A stretch of DNA of 64,000 nt, taken from contig CM119267.1 in assembly GCA_051294375.1 (NCBI GenBank), positions 1,766,099-1,830,098 on the forward strand, written 5' to 3'. Within the stretch, counting starts at the first letter, position 1; the number at the start of each line of letters is the position of its first letter. The notes below the pieces were generated by a model, which saw only the letters and a list, made by a program, of their open reading frames with translations, ran no database searches and had not been told where the DNA came from. The DNA comes from Paraspadella gotoi. Its lineage: Eukaryota > Chaetognatha. Of the stretch, positions 12,712 to 25,851 are shown piece after piece. The position numbers and the translations under genes are program-made.

Positions 12712-13441
12712 CTCTCTCTTTTTCTCTCTCTCTTTCTCTCTCTCTCTTTCTCTCTCTCTTTCTTTCTATCAGCATCTGTTGGTCTCTCGCTCTCCCTCCA
12801 CCTAAACCTTTCCTCTCTCGTTTTTATGGTTTGTTTGATTTAGAATAAGTTTAACAATGAAGTCGCCCAAAGCCAACGGCCCATAACCCAATGCTCACAG
12901 TTCATAGACGTCGGTTTTTTTCCATTGGAAATCTAAACAACATTGTGACTTATTTATAAAAAAATTATATAACAGTGAGTAAACTTTGACTGTGACATCT
13001 TAAAAGCTTGATCCGAACTCAGGTTAACTGTTGTGGGGTTTTTTCGCGCTCATTCTGGAATAGATTGCAATTATTCGAAGCAGTTGAAATTAATATTGCT
13101 TAAAGGATAATGCTATATATATAAAAAGTGCAATCCGAATTGTTATGTTTCGTTTTTCGCTAAATGGCTTTGCTTAAAGATAAACTCACATTTTTGGCTT
13201 CATCAATGATTTCAGTTTAGCAAAGCAACTGTTTATCGATATTATCAGATCTTTCATTGATTCATTGAACCAATCATAGAATGAAATACTCTTTAAGACT
13301 CTATATTAATTGCTACCCTAACCATAATCCAAAGTGAGATTTTTCTCTCTTTTCTTTCATATTTTGCGTTTGTTTTAGGCGCAAAGAACGATTCAGTTAA
13401 GTGTTACTTCAATCTCTTCTTTTTTGTGTTGAAACTTCAAA

Positions 13442-13444
<3 letters not shown>

Positions 13445-13504
<60 letters not shown>

Positions 13505-13528
13505 AATTATTATTATTATTAATATTAA

Positions 13529-13607
<79 letters not shown>

Positions 13608-13626
13608 ATTATTATTATTATTATTA
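13445..13626. repeat. (ATT)n array, about 180 bp, then (AAAAAGT)n
   Basis: TTA triplets with AAAATT and AATATT interruptions, followed at 13640-13700 by AAAAAAGT/AAAAAGAGT repeats. Poly-Ile and poly-Leu frames are artefacts. Confidence 0.97.
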
Positions 13627-13800
13627 GTTTTACGTATTTAAAAAAAGTAAAAAAAGTAAAAAAAGTAAAAAAAGTAAAAAAAGTAAAAAGAGTAAAAAGA
13701 GTAAGAAAATAGTGTATAGAAGATCCACACACAAAAAAATAACCTATTACGACACAGAAGCACAAAAACAAAAAAGGGTCAGAAACGAATGTCAACCCAG

Positions 13801-13825
13801 ACGACGACGACGACGACGACGACGA
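13801..13825. repeat. (GAC)n microsatellite
   Basis: Perfect GAC triplets. Just downstream (13880-13915) is a short ATGCCATTCT 10-mer repeat. Confidence 0.93.
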
Positions 13826-13999
13826 AGACTCCGATGAAATGTTCCATTTGATCGAGGAACCAGCACAAGTCTCTTCAATGCCATTCTATGCCATTCGATG
13901 CCATTCTATGCCATCCTTTAACTCTTTCTTGATCCATTGTTAAACTGTCTCCTGAGTAAACAATTAAATCCTCCCTCGATTCTCCTCTCTGGTTTCGGG

Positions 14000-14038
<39 letters not shown>

Positions 14039-14269
14039 AATTTAATATGATTATATTACTAATGAAAAAAACTGATTATTTTGATTATTTAATAAAACAT
14101 TTGAGATACATTTAATATAAAAGGAAAAAGAAGCAATTATGTAAACGGTTTTGTTTTCCATAACCCATCATCAAAATAAAATTCATAGAATTAGATTCTG
14201 TCAATCTACTCATATATCTTTCCACCACTACAAAATCCAGTATACATCACTATCGCATTTGGGTTAAAA

Positions 14270-14625
14270 AGTGAATAATTTTTTTTCTGTCCATTTAAAC
14301 GTCTCCCAGGATTCCAATCGAAACTTTAATATCAACTCAATCAACACGTACCTACCACAACAAATTCATTTTAATCAATACACCACAATCTACGAGAATT
14401 GTGTATTTGGGCCTAGGTGACGACAGGACTAGACGAGACGGAACCCGGACAGAAGACGGACGGACAATCATTTTTGCAATTAAACCATAAATTTCATGTT
14501 GACATATAAAAGGCGAACAATTATTGACGGCGACGACGACGGGAAAAGTGAGTATAAAAGTGTAATAGAGTTCCGGACATCTTGATTAAAGCAGATCGAC
14601 TAAAAAAACAAAAACGTCTTCGTTT
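14270..14625. mobile_element. putative transposon remnant with GACGGAC tail
   Basis: Contains GACGGACGGACAATCATTTTT, then AGAGTTCCGGACATCTTGAT and GCAGATCGACTAAAAA. The 51.9-52.2 kb region has matching words (GACGGACGGACATCATTTTT; AGAGTCGGAATCT; GCAGATCCGACTAAAAA). Two copies with the same order suggest one repeat family; its class is unknown. Confidence 0.5.
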
Positions 14626-16581
14626 AAACTAAACTTTTTTATATAAGAAATTTAAAAAATTAAAAAACTAAAAAAAAGTGTAAATTTAAAAATCGAAGTT
14701 TGCAAAAACTTGAAAGTTTCCTCGATTCATAAAGAGAAAATACTTCTCGTTTCGTGATATTTTCCGGCGTCTCGGTGTCGGTGTGTTCGTCGTCGTGCAG
14801 TTGTCGTCTCTAAAGTCGTTGGCGTCTATTCTCTCACGTTCTTCAAGAATGAAAAGACCAAAAAGATAATTGGAAAAATAAGAAGAAAAAAAATACAAGA
14901 AAGAAACAGAATAAAACAAATAAAACTAAAATATATATAAAAATCCATGGAAAAAAAAAATAAGAAAACAATTTTTGAAAAAAAATTACTATTGACTTAT
15001 AATGATAGCGATAAGAAAAATAAAATTATAACGTATTAGTTAAATATCTTAAGTTTTCATAAACAAAAATAATGCAAAATACGTTGTTTGAAAATAAAAG
15101 AGCCATAATTAATCAAGGCAAACTAAATAAAAAAATCCATATTAAACGGGAGCAATTTTTAAATAACTATTTTGTAAACTTACGTTGGTTAATTTTTTCT
15201 CCTCTCCAAATGTTTTCCATCTTGCTATTATCTTTCTGTTTACACTTCTTCCCTGCTCCTCCTCTTCTCCTTCACTCAATCGCTCTCGCCTTCTCTCCTC
15301 ATTTCTCTCTTCACGTTTTTTTGTTTTCTCTCAAGTGATCCTCCACTTCACCAACGTCTTACACTCTTCATCCTCATCCCCTACGCCATCCCTCTCCTCC
15401 TCTCTCTCTCTCTCTCTTCATCTTCTCTTCTTTCTCGATCTCTTCATCTCATCTCTCTTCCTCTCCTCTCTCTTCACTCTTCTCGATTCTCTCTTCTCTC
15501 TCTCCTCTTTCCTCAAATGGAAAAAATCATTGTCCCCCGCCCACCTCTCGTCGGCGTCCCATGAGACGTGTGAGCTTTGTTGCTTGAGACCTCCATCAAG
15601 AAGGACCAAATCAACATCATAACTCGATTTCTTGCTCCATTCTCTCGCTCTTCTCCTTTCTCTCTTCTCTCTCTCTATCTCTTCCATCCTATGTCTCTCC
15701 CTTCTCCATCCACTTTCTCTCTCTCTCTTCTCTCTCTCTCTCTCTCAGCATTGTTGGTCTCATCGCTCTCCCTCCACTAAACCTTTCCTTCAGTTTTTAT
15801 GTTGTATTTGATTAGAAATAAGTTACAAGAAAGTCGCCAAAGACGGCCCATAAAACATCCCCAGTTATAGATCGAGTTGCATTGGAACCAACACTTTGAT
15901 ATTATTATAAAAAATTATAAAGTGAGCAAAATTCGAACTGGATTTAAGCTGATCCGGATAGTTAATTGTTGGGTTTTCGCGTCCCATCTGGAATAATGGC
16001 AATATTCGAAGCATTGAAATTTCTTAAAGATAAGAATATAATAAAAATGCATCGAAGTATGTTTCAGTTTATTCGCTAATGCTTTGACTTAAGTAAAACT
16101 AATTTTTGGCTTCCACAGATCATTAGCAGCATGGTATTGAATACAATTCATGAATAAAAATCATAAAATCCTTAAGAATAATTCTGCGTCTAGAATAAAA
16201 GTAATTTTCTTTTTTAGCGTTTGTTTTAGCCGAAGAGATCATTAAGTGTTACTTCAATATCTTATAATGCGTTGAACTTCAAGTAATTAAATATACATTA
16301 AGTATAAATATAAAATTATAATAGTAATAAAATAAAAAGTAAAAAAGTACAAAAGTAAAAAAAGTAAAAAAGTAAAGAGTAAAAAGAGTAAGAATGTAAG
16401 AAGATCCAACAAAAAAAATAACCATAGCAGAAGCACAAAAACAAAGGAGACGATGACCACGAGACAACGAGACGACAAACGATGCGAGTCTTCAATGATC
16501 GCTAGCACGATCTTCATAGCACTTTACCCTTTGATTCATTTAGAAAATAAATCTCTCGGTGGGCAGAAGAAGGAAGAAGAA

Positions 16582-16606
16582 NNNNNNNNNNNNNNNNNNN
16601 NNNNNN
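16582..16606. other. 25-N gap
   Basis: Exactly 25 N, between the A/G-rich end of one duplicated block and a GA tract. Confidence 0.99.
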
Positions 16607-16679
16607 AAGTAGAGAGAGAGAAGAGAGAGAGAGAGAGAAGAGAGAGAGAAGAGAGATGAGAGAGAGAGGATCGAAGAGA

Positions 16680-17068
16680 AGAACTTGCTGAACGCGCGCG
16701 TGTTCAGCCAAGAATGAAGGGAATTTAATTCCCTGGGTAGAAGAGTCACCGGGTAGATAAAACGCAGACGATGCTCTCGTGGTCATTGAATAAATACTAC
16801 GTCCGTTCAATCGCCGTGAGCAAACGTAATGATACCAAAAGTTTGAAATATGACGGGAAGAGTTTGTTGTGAAAATATATATATTTGTGAGAAAACTCTG
16901 TACGTTTACATCTATAAGTCATATGTTCGTCGGCCTTGGGTCTCTCTGCCCACTAATGAAAATAAACCGATTATAATTGCCAATGAGTTGGTTGTTCATT
17001 TTGATTGGAAAAATGACTTCTAGCGCCGCCTCTATTGATAATCCTAAAAATAAAAAAACAAAGACTTG

Positions 17069-17103
<35 letters not shown>

Positions 17104-17525
17104 GAAGAAAGTCGGAACAGTCGCGCGTTCAGCAAAGAATTCGAAGGGAATTTAATTCTCTGGTGTCAAAGACAGAGGTCACCGCTTAAAACGCAAAGAC
17201 CGAATTCGTCGTTGGTCATTGGCAATAAATAATAGTCCGGTTTCAAATGACCGTGAGCAAACGTAAATGATACCAAAGAAGTTTTGAATATGATCAGAGA
17301 GTTTGTGTGAAAATATATATTTAGTGAGAAAACTTCTGTACGTTTTACGATTCTATAAGTCACTTTTCGGTCGGCCTGTGGGTCTCTCCCACCACTAATG
17401 AAAAAAACGATTATAATTTGCCAATAGTTGGTTGTTCATTTGTTATGTTTGGAAAAAAAGTGACTTCTAGCGCCGCCTTCATGAAATCCTAAAACAATAA
17501 AAAAAACAAAAGACGTTGCCGGTGC
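16680..17525. repeat. noisy tandem duplicate, about 400 bp
   Basis: 16680-17075 and 17105-17525 share GGGAATTTAATTC, CCGTGAGCAAACGTAA, TGATACCAAA, TGTGAAAATATATAT, ATAAGTCA, GGTCTCTC, GTTGGTTGTTCATTT and TGACTTCTAGCGCCGCC in order with indels. Confidence 0.88.
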
Positions 17526-17721
17526 AGTGCTTGTCATAAATACACAGGCTAAGAAAGTTATTGTAGTAATTCAGTCATGTCATGTTACGTAATGTCATGT
17601 CATGTCACGAGAAATAGACGTGATAAGGCAGTCACTGAGGCGGAACACATTTGAATTACTGTTCTTGTTTCTGTATAATTTTCGTGTATTTACTATTTTA
17701 ATATGATTTTTTGTCTAATAT

Positions 17722-17780
17722 AGCTTTTTTATTAAATGAATGCATAATTTTTATATTGGTTGTAACAATTTCATGTATAA
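17722..17780 (+). repeat. dispersed repeat R1, 3' partial copy
   Basis: Contains TAGCTTTTTTATTAAATGAA then TTTTATATTGGTTGTAACAA and TTTCAT, the right half of R1. It lies about 80 bp before the hairpin-rich island. Confidence 0.6.
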
Positions 17781-17859
17781 ATTAGAGAAAAAAGCCTTTC
17801 TGAGCAGGTTGCTGATAAAAGTGATTTAAAATTTTACATTGAGATAGCTTAAATCATGG

Positions 17860-18120
17860 TATTGTGGTGGTATATTCACACCGCCTCACGTCCACCATCC
17901 TTCAGCCAAATCCATTGGCTCAGAGGGGGAACACACCATCCCAGGCGTAGTGTTCCATCCACAGTCCTAACGACTTCCCTCTGCGTTGGCAAAGCGAGAC
18001 CGTCCTAGGGTAACCGCGCCAGTGACTGGAGGCGTCACTAAGGGTCGGAAGCCCCCAAAGCCAAAAGAGAGATGCCCCATCCCAATGGGCATCACAGGCA
18101 ACCCGGCTTTTGCCATAGTA
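17860..18120. other. GC-rich island with six consecutive short hairpins
   Basis: In AT-rich surroundings, six exact stems follow one another: TGGTGG/CCACCA (17865/17892), AGCCAA/TTGGCT (17904/17915), GGAACAC/GTGTTCC (17928/17950), AGTGAC/GTCACT (18021/18034), GATGCCC/GGGCATC (18071/18087), GGCAA/TTGCC (18097/18110). TTGGCAAAGCGAG and GGGTCGGAAGCCC loosely resemble Pol III A and B boxes. On the minus strand a 49-codon frame starts at 18116 and stops at 17967. It could be a SINE, the structured end of a retroelement, or a noncoding RNA gene. I do not recognise the family. Confidence 0.5.
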
Positions 18121-20085
18121 TAATCGATTCTAAATAAAATAAACTTATTAAATCCTATTTTCTATTAAGTATTGTGAAAAAAAAGCCTTTTTAACTAAAA
18201 TGAGAAATGGAACGGATCCTTTTATCACTCGTATACTTTTAGTCCTTTTCTTACTGAATTAACTCATGTTCTCACTTTTGCCCTTATCTTTGCCCTCACC
18301 TTTTCCTTTGCCCTCACCCCTGCCCTAAAACTTCACCCTCTCGTCTCTGCAGAAGACAATTCGATTAGGAATCAGTTATTTCGTCATAAAAGAAAAAAAG
18401 TTGACCCAGAAAAGAGAGAACTCCTCATCCAATTATGGATACTTTGAACGTTGACAATGAGAGAGAGAGAGAGAGAGAGATCAATCGTAATATCGGAAAG
18501 GCTGTCCTCGGTCCCAAGAGCCCACTATGCATGAGGAAATTCAAATGAAACAAACCCGGGAAAAAGAACACGAATGAATCCATATCGATAGACGAAGTTG
18601 ATGTACTAGTAATTGATTGAGGTAATACTAAGTTGATTGATGTAATGGAAGATGTTAATGCTCGTTATTTATCTGTGTAATAGGATTGATTATATGATTC
18701 GATGATTAAAATCAATTATTGATGCGATGATAGTCATTCCACTGCTGGACGATATCATTTCAGGTGATCGATGATTGTCGATTTCATTGAGTTTACGATG
18801 ATTGTCATTCATTGGACTTGCCTGCAGTTGATAGTCAATATAAACAAACAGATATTGCGTGTTATGAGTGTGTTTTTTTTTTCTGTTTTGCGAAAGAGGC
18901 AGGGAGAGAGAGAGAGACGAGAGAGACAAAGAGAGACGAGTAGAGCGAGGAAAGAAAGTAGAGAGAAGAGGACGAAGAGGGGAGAGATAGAAAGAGAGAC
19001 GAGCATGGATGAGGAGGAGGATAGAACATATCGGGAATATACGAGTACATATATAAGTTCCACGGAAAAAGATACTCTCAATGGAATAAATATGGCGGAA
19101 TTTTGTAGTTGAAAAAAAGCGCGGAATAATGGGCAATAATAAAAGTTTTTAGACAGGAAAAAAATAATCAGATTTTCAAAAAACAAAACGATCACGCAAC
19201 AAGGAATCGGACACGGAGTAGGGAACAGACACACACAGAGCCAGACAGAGAGCACAGATGAGAGACGAGAGAAACGAAGAAGAGAGCAGACAGCCGCTGC
19301 TAGAGAAAAAGAGACAGAGAAAGAAGAGAGAGAAAAGGAGCTCGATATGATAATAATATAAAGAGAGAGAAGAGAGAGAAGCTCTTACGACCAGCCCCTT
19401 TACCCGGGTAGAAGAGACATCGAAGCAAGTGACAGAAAGTACTTTATTGGCATGCGCGCCTCCATCAGTAGCGAGCCTATTCATCTCCCAATGGACGGGT
19501 TCGCCGCCCTCTAGTCGCAGGGGCATACGATTTTATTTCATTCATATTAACTAACCCATCATCATCATCATACTCAAAATTTTTCGTAAAAAAAGATAAA
19601 AGAGAGGAGAGAGAACGAGAGGACAAATACATGAAGAATGATGCAGAAATAGGGAAGGAAAAGCGGACACGCTGCAGACCGGAACCTTTAGAAAAAGTAC
19701 GGAAAGAGAGGAAGAACGAATATTTAACAACGTTATGTTTCGTTAAATACATAAAACAATACGAAATTCGATATGAAACATAATGTAAAGATCTTGAGAT
19801 TGATATAGAAAACCATTTGAATTGCCAAAATCCAATAAATATCACACTTTCAGACCATATTCAAATACAGACAGCAAACCAAAAAATCTAACAGGACGCG
19901 CTTTGCCCGCCGGCCGTATGAGAAGGTTTATAAGAAAAAACATTAATTAACGTCCGCTCAATTTAAGATCATCATATACAAAGTACGAATATAATTAAAT
20001 ACTATTAAATTAATACTAAATTAAAATAATCTATTAATACTTAAGTAACTATCTATTAATTAATAATCCAATAAATACATATCAG
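18121..20085. other. no gene recognised
   Basis: Includes (GA)n at 18459-18480, a GATGATTGTC-rich stretch (18720-18830) and A/G-rich DNA at 18900-19010 and 19200-19380. Several 100-148-residue minus-strand frames exist but are Ser/Leu/Phe-rich and without domains. Confidence 0.6.
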
Positions 20086-20109
20086 CAGATCCACAATTTT
20101 TGCTCAAAT

Positions 20110-20898
20110 TGTTAAGTATTGTAGCTTCTTATTTTTATATTAATTCTGGGCCCAAAAAAATTATGTACTTTGTAACGCACTGGGAAGTCATGTCTACACT
20201 TCACAGTCCTGACTATATTTAATCTGTGTGTAACAATGTCTATACCTTAATGTAAAAAATAAGATAGATGCTCTTTTACAAATGTATAAATTTCAGCGGA
20301 AAATCATTTCTCTAAAAGAATAGATGAAAATGGACGATCGAGATCGAATGAACAAGGAGCGAAGATAAGAGCCAGAGAGAGAGAGAGAGAAGAAAGAGAG
20401 AGGAGAGAGATGAGCGAGAGAGAGAGGGAGAGAAGACAGATAGAGATTCTTTACCTTGCGAACAAGCTCACAAGGACACTATACCTCGAAAAAATCAGCG
20501 AAAAAAAAAACTTTTATTTGTTTTTTTGATTAGTTTTTTTTTATTTTTTTTTTTTTTTTTGTCTCCGAGGAAAAAAAAGATTTTTCTTCTTCCCTACAAT
20601 CCCCTCTTTTTGGTCTACGGATGCAAACCTCTTACAAGCGTATCATTTATAAGAAACTTAGTTAATTCGAGTGCAAGCGCCATTGCTTGCAGCTATACCA
20701 AATCAAAGGCCACTATTTTCTTGACATTTTTTTTTGTTGACAAATAATTCTTCATCCCCACCTGCACTGTGACAAACACCGCATGCCATCCTTGGCCAAG
20801 GGCGCCCCTTAGCAGGCACACGCACCACAGCTAGCGATCCTCTCTATCTCCAAACTCTTCGTCTTTCAAAGAACATGAGAACGCGGTCTATGAGAGAG

Positions 20899-20937
<39 letters not shown>

Positions 20938-21234
20938 GAGAGAGAGAGCAGAGAGAGAGAGATGGGCTAGTCGAGATCGGCGAGGCCCTAAGAAGGGCCT
21001 CCTTGGCGAGAGAACAGTTACCAACATTTATGACACAGAGTCCAATCTCTCTCTCTCTCTCTTCTCGTCCTCTCTCTCTCTTCTCTCTCTCTCTCCTCTT
21101 CTCTCTCTTTCTCCTCTCTTCTGGCAGATCCGACCGCTGCCCTCAAACGGTATTATTAAAAAATCATTTATTCCTTTTTTTCTTTTATTTTTTTCACCTC
21201 TCCATTTCTCTCTCTCTCCTTCTCTCTCTGGCTC

Positions 21235-21276
<42 letters not shown>

Positions 21277-21413
21277 CTCTTCTAATTCTTGTTTGCCTGT
21301 TCCCGATTCTGTAATTCTTATTCTCTTTTCTCTTCACTGAGTCTTCTCTTTCCTCTCATCTATTACCTCTCTTCTCCTCTCTCCTCCTNNNNNNNNNNNN
21401 NNNNNNNNNNNNN

Positions 21414-21446
<33 letters not shown>

Positions 21447-22205
21447 CCTCTCAAGAGGTCTTGAGAAGAGAGTTGGAGAATGAGAGGCGTCGCTTGCTGG
21501 AGGGTGCTTGCAAGGAGATGGGGTGTTTGTCACAGGGTTCAGGAGGGATGAAGAAATTATTGCAAACAAAAAAAATGTAAGAAAAAGTGGCCTTTGATTT
21601 ATAGTCTGCAAGCAATGGCTGCTTGCACCGATTAAACTAAGTTTCTTAATAAAATTGATCGCTTGTAAGAGGTTTGCTCGTCAGACCAAAAGAGGGCGAT
21701 TGTGGGAAAGAAGAAAAACTTTTTTTTCTCGGAGACAAAAAAAAAANNNNNNNNNNNNNNNNNNNNNNNNNNNNNNNNNNNNNNNNNNNNNNNNNNNNNN
21801 NNNNNNNNNNNNNNNNNNNNNNNNNNNNNNNNNNNNNNNNNNNNNNNNNNNNNNNNNNNNNNNNNNNNNNNNNNNNNNNNNNNNNNNNNNNNNNNNNNNN
21901 NNNNNNNNNNNNNNNNNNNNNNNNNNNNNNNNNNNNNNNNNNNNNNNNNNNNNNNNNNNNNNNNNNNNNNNNNNNNNNNNNNNNNNNNNNNNNNNNNNNN
22001 NNNNNNNNNNNNGTAAAAAGCAAGATTACTTATTTTATTTTATTTACTAAATAAAGGTATAACATTTATTTACACACAGATTAAAAATAGTCAGGATGTT
22101 GAATGTATCACATGACACTCAGTGCGTTTAAAAAAATACCAGAAATTTTTTGGGCCCCAATAATAATAAAAAAAAATTAAAAGCTACTAATACTTATAAA
22201 AAATG
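20110..22205. repeat. imperfect 2.1-kb palindrome centred on CT/GA tracts
   Basis: 20115-20290 is inverted at 22014-22205 (CTGACTATATTTAATCTGTGTG). 20560-20755 is inverted at 21570-21745 (CAAACCTCTTACAAGCG; AAGAAACTTAGTT; GCCATTGCTTGCAG; ATCAAAGGCCACT). TGTGACAAACACC at 20769 is inverted near 21520. A 25-N gap (21389-21413) and N fill (21747-22012) lie inside. Confidence 0.85.
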
Positions 22206-22844
22206 TTTTAGTTCCATGACCTTTTTCCAAAGAGCCCCAGTCCCCCGGGTCTGTGGAGGTCATTTACGAACGCTGTTCATTTGTTCATTCGATCCTTGAT
22301 TCACGTCTCAACGTCATCTTTTTTTTAATCACATTTTCTTTTCGAGAATCTTAAAAAAGTATTTACTATATATGTTTACTAAATAATTAATTATTAATAA
22401 TTGTGTATAATTAATGTTACGCCGGTCATGATTCGACACGACCGTGGCCGTCAGACCCGACGACGGGAGATATCCGCGTCGTGCCTCGCCCGTTTTACGC
22501 GAAGAAAAATATCGAATGTGAAGACGATATCATGATTATTTTTTACTTTAGAACGTCGCGGGAGGCAAAATTGAGTTGCTTCGAGAGCCCCGGACGTACA
22601 CGTTTTTAACCATATATTGGTGGTTTATATTTTAAGCTCGTTTTTAACCTCACGTTTTATCTTTTTAAACTCGATAATTTCGCGTCGTAATTTTCTCATA
22701 AAAAAATTTTAAAATTCGATTGAGAAAAAAAAAATTAAAATTCTGGAAAGAAATTTATAATAAATAAATTCACACTTTTTCTTTCCCACAATCTGATTTT
22801 GTATTATTCTCTCGGTGCTAACGTCAATGAACAAACAGAATGAG

Positions 22845-22879
<35 letters not shown>
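22206..22879. other. no gene recognised; CpG-rich patch at 22425-22600
   Basis: Words such as CGACACGACCGTGGCCGTCA stand out from the AT-rich flanks. A 35-codon frame from the ATG near 22430 ends without splice context. (CT)n leads into N fill 22880-23267. Confidence 0.5.
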
Positions 22880-23267
22880 NNNNNNNNNNNNNNNNNNNNN
22901 NNNNNNNNNNNNNNNNNNNNNNNNNNNNNNNNNNNNNNNNNNNNNNNNNNNNNNNNNNNNNNNNNNNNNNNNNNNNNNNNNNNNNNNNNNNNNNNNNNNN
23001 NNNNNNNNNNNNNNNNNNNNNNNNNNNNNNNNNNNNNNNNNNNNNNNNNNNNNNNNNNNNNNNNNNNNNNNNNNNNNNNNNNNNNNNNNNNNNNNNNNNN
23101 NNNNNNNNNNNNNNNNNNNNNNNNNNNNNNNNNNNNNNNNNNNNNNNNNNNNNNNNNNNNNNNNNNNNNNNNNNNNNNNNNNNNNNNNNNNNNNNNNNNN
23201 NNNNNNNNNNNNNNNNNNNNNNNNNNNNNNNNNNNNNNNNNNNNNNNNNNNNNNNNNNNNNNNNNNN

Positions 23268-23305
<38 letters not shown>

Positions 23306-24495
23306 TATTTTTGAGATAAAAATTTGGCAAAACTGAAAACAATTATTTTCAAAAATATTAACGAATTTCGAACTTCTGATGATAAATCGTATATTGACTG
23401 ACTGACAGACTAATTGACAGACTCACTGAAGAACTGATAGACTGACCGACTGAGTGACAAAGAAACAAAACATTTTCTTACTTTAGTTTCGACGCAGGAA
23501 AACAATAAAAAAACAAAAACAAAAACAAGAACATCAACCAACGGAAACACGACGACGATGACGATGACGATGACGATGACGACGATGAAGCTTCATGTCG
23601 CGCAACTGCGGAAAGAGGATGGCAAGAGAGATTGCAAGATATTGCAATAAATGGTAATAGAAATGAGGCAAATGGTAACCACTAACCAGGTCTGCAGACT
23701 CTCCCCTGCGACAGGGACATCGGTCGCCGCCGCAAAAAGCAGCAGCCGTCGACGCGGGAAAGCTGCGCGGAGAGAAAGGCAGAGCGATCGGTCGGTTTGT
23801 CGGCCGGTTTGTCGGTCAGTCAGTCAGTTGATACGTATTGAATAGAAATTAATGTGATAGCGATGCAAAGTAAAATGCAAATTAAGAATAGCACACCCAA
23901 TTATCGTTATTAAGGGTACATTGTCCGTCCCTAGTCAGGAGGCAAGAAAGCTTGGTTTATAGATTAATGGATAACGTTTTATTGTTGTTTTAAAATCATG
24001 TTAATGTTTGATGTATTTTTCTTTTTTTCCCCTTTTCTGACGGACACAAAGTTTTGCATTAAAACGAAGCAAAGAATCAAGATTTGGGGAAAACAAATTT
24101 ACTTTTCAGATGAAATCGATTCGAAATGCAGCGAATCTGAATCCAATGTCGAGAAACAAACAAAACAAGAAACAAGAAAACAAACAAAGAGAAAAATAAA
24201 CAAAACAGAAACAAGAAAACAAACAAAGAGAAAAACAAACAAATTAAGGTCAACGGAGACGAAACGCAAACGGAGAAGAAGGCGACAAATTTAAGAGAAG
24301 AAAATTAGAAGGACAAAGTAGATGAAGAGATAAGGGTTTTCATGGAAAGGACAAGGTCAAAGGACAAGACAAGTAGAAAGAGAAGAGATGAGGGTTTTCA
24401 TGGAAAGGACAGGGAATACAATTTAAGAATAATATTAAAATAGAAAGGAATATAAGAGAAGAGAAAGAAAAAAAGAGAAAAAAAGAAAAGTTATA
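23268..24495. other. no gene recognised; SSRs and a GC-rich patch
   Basis: (GA)n at 23268-23299, (GACTGACT)-like DNA at 23395-23450, (GATGAC)n at 23552-23590, a GC-rich stretch at 23690-23820 with GTCGGTTTGTCGGCC repeats, and an A/C/G-rich ACAAACAAAG repeat at 24150-24245. N fill 24496-24781. Confidence 0.6.
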
Positions 24496-24935
24496 NNNNN
24501 NNNNNNNNNNNNNNNNNNNNNNNNNNNNNNNNNNNNNNNNNNNNNNNNNNNNNNNNNNNNNNNNNNNNNNNNNNNNNNNNNNNNNNNNNNNNNNNNNNNN
24601 NNNNNNNNNNNNNNNNNNNNNNNNNNNNNNNNNNNNNNNNNNNNNNNNNNNNNNNNNNNNNNNNNNNNNNNNNNNNNNNNNNNNNNNNNNNNNNNNNNNN
24701 NNNNNNNNNNNNNNNNNNNNNNNNNNNNNNNNNNNNNNNNNNNNNNNNNNNNNNNNNNNNNNNNNNNNNNNNNNNNNNNNNACGACGACGACGACGACGA
24801 CGACTATAAAGACGATGATGAAGACGACGACGACGACGACTGAAAAGACGATGAGGATGAAGACGACGACAATGACTAACTTATAATTTTTAAGACATTT
24901 AAACACAAAGCTCATGAAAAAAAATTAACGGCAAA

Positions 24936-25000
24936 GACATGGCGATGACATGGCGATGACATGGCGATGACATGGCGATGACATGGCGATGACATGGCAT
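24936..25000. repeat. 11-bp minisatellite (GACATGGCGAT)n, about 6 copies
   Basis: Perfect tandem units. Imperfect (GAC)n lies just before (24782-24870), and N fill 25051-25198 follows. Confidence 0.93.
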
Positions 25001-25198
25001 GTACGACGATGAAACTGAATATTAGATGAAATTCAATTTCACCGACAACGNNNNNNNNNNNNNNNNNNNNNNNNNNNNNNNNNNNNNNNNNNNNNNNNNN
25101 NNNNNNNNNNNNNNNNNNNNNNNNNNNNNNNNNNNNNNNNNNNNNNNNNNNNNNNNNNNNNNNNNNNNNNNNNNNNNNNNNNNNNNNNNNNNNNNNNN

Positions 25199-25234
<36 letters not shown>

Positions 25235-25750
25235 AGAGAGAGAGAGAGAGAGGAGACCGATTAAGCGCTGAGAACTGCCGTCACATTTTAAAAAAAAAAA
25301 GTCTGCAAATTGCAGAACAGAAAATTCTTTAAATTCGATCTTAATCGATTTACATGGTGGATTAGATAGCGAGACAGGAGTTGGCGGTGGGGGCTAAGGG
25401 TGATAGAGGTAGGTGAATGGAGAAGGTGGTTGGGTGACAGGGGGAGAGAGAGGGAGGGAAGTGATGTTCGAGAAGTGGTTGAGTTAAGTGGCGGCGATTG
25501 TCGGCGGGAAACTGAATTGACTGTGAGAATATGTGATGAACATAAAGGGTGTGACTGAGAAAAAGTGAGTGAGAGACAAAATAAGAAAAGAGAAGAGAAG
25601 TAGGAAAGTGAAAGAAAAAAAGAAAAAGAGAAGAAGAAAAAAGAAGGAAAGGAAAGTATATCGAAATGAGAATGGAACGAAAACAATATCTCTCTCTCCG
25701 AGCCTGGATCTCAATTTATATTCTTATTATATAACTTTTTCAGAGTTTAA
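25199..25750. other. no gene seen; GA tract and purine-rich DNA
   Basis: (GA)n at 25199-25255 and A/G-rich 25560-25680. The 132-residue minus-strand frame is Ser/Phe/Leu-rich low complexity. Confidence 0.65.
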
Positions 25751-25754
25751 AGTC

Positions 25755-25795
25755 GACAACGACGGACGACGACGACAACGACGTCAACGACGACG

Positions 25796-25850
<55 letters not shown>
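25755..25850. repeat. (GAC)n array with AAC/GTC interruptions
   Basis: The uninterrupted part is 25796-25850. N fill 25930-26206 lies 80 bp downstream. Confidence 0.95.

Positions 25851-25851
<1 letters not shown>

Noticed and set aside
23651-23845. Possible first exon (64-residue frame in GC-rich DNA)
   Set aside because: No similarity to a SNAP N-terminus, and it ends in GTCGGT repeats; the link to the gene 4 kb away is unsupported.
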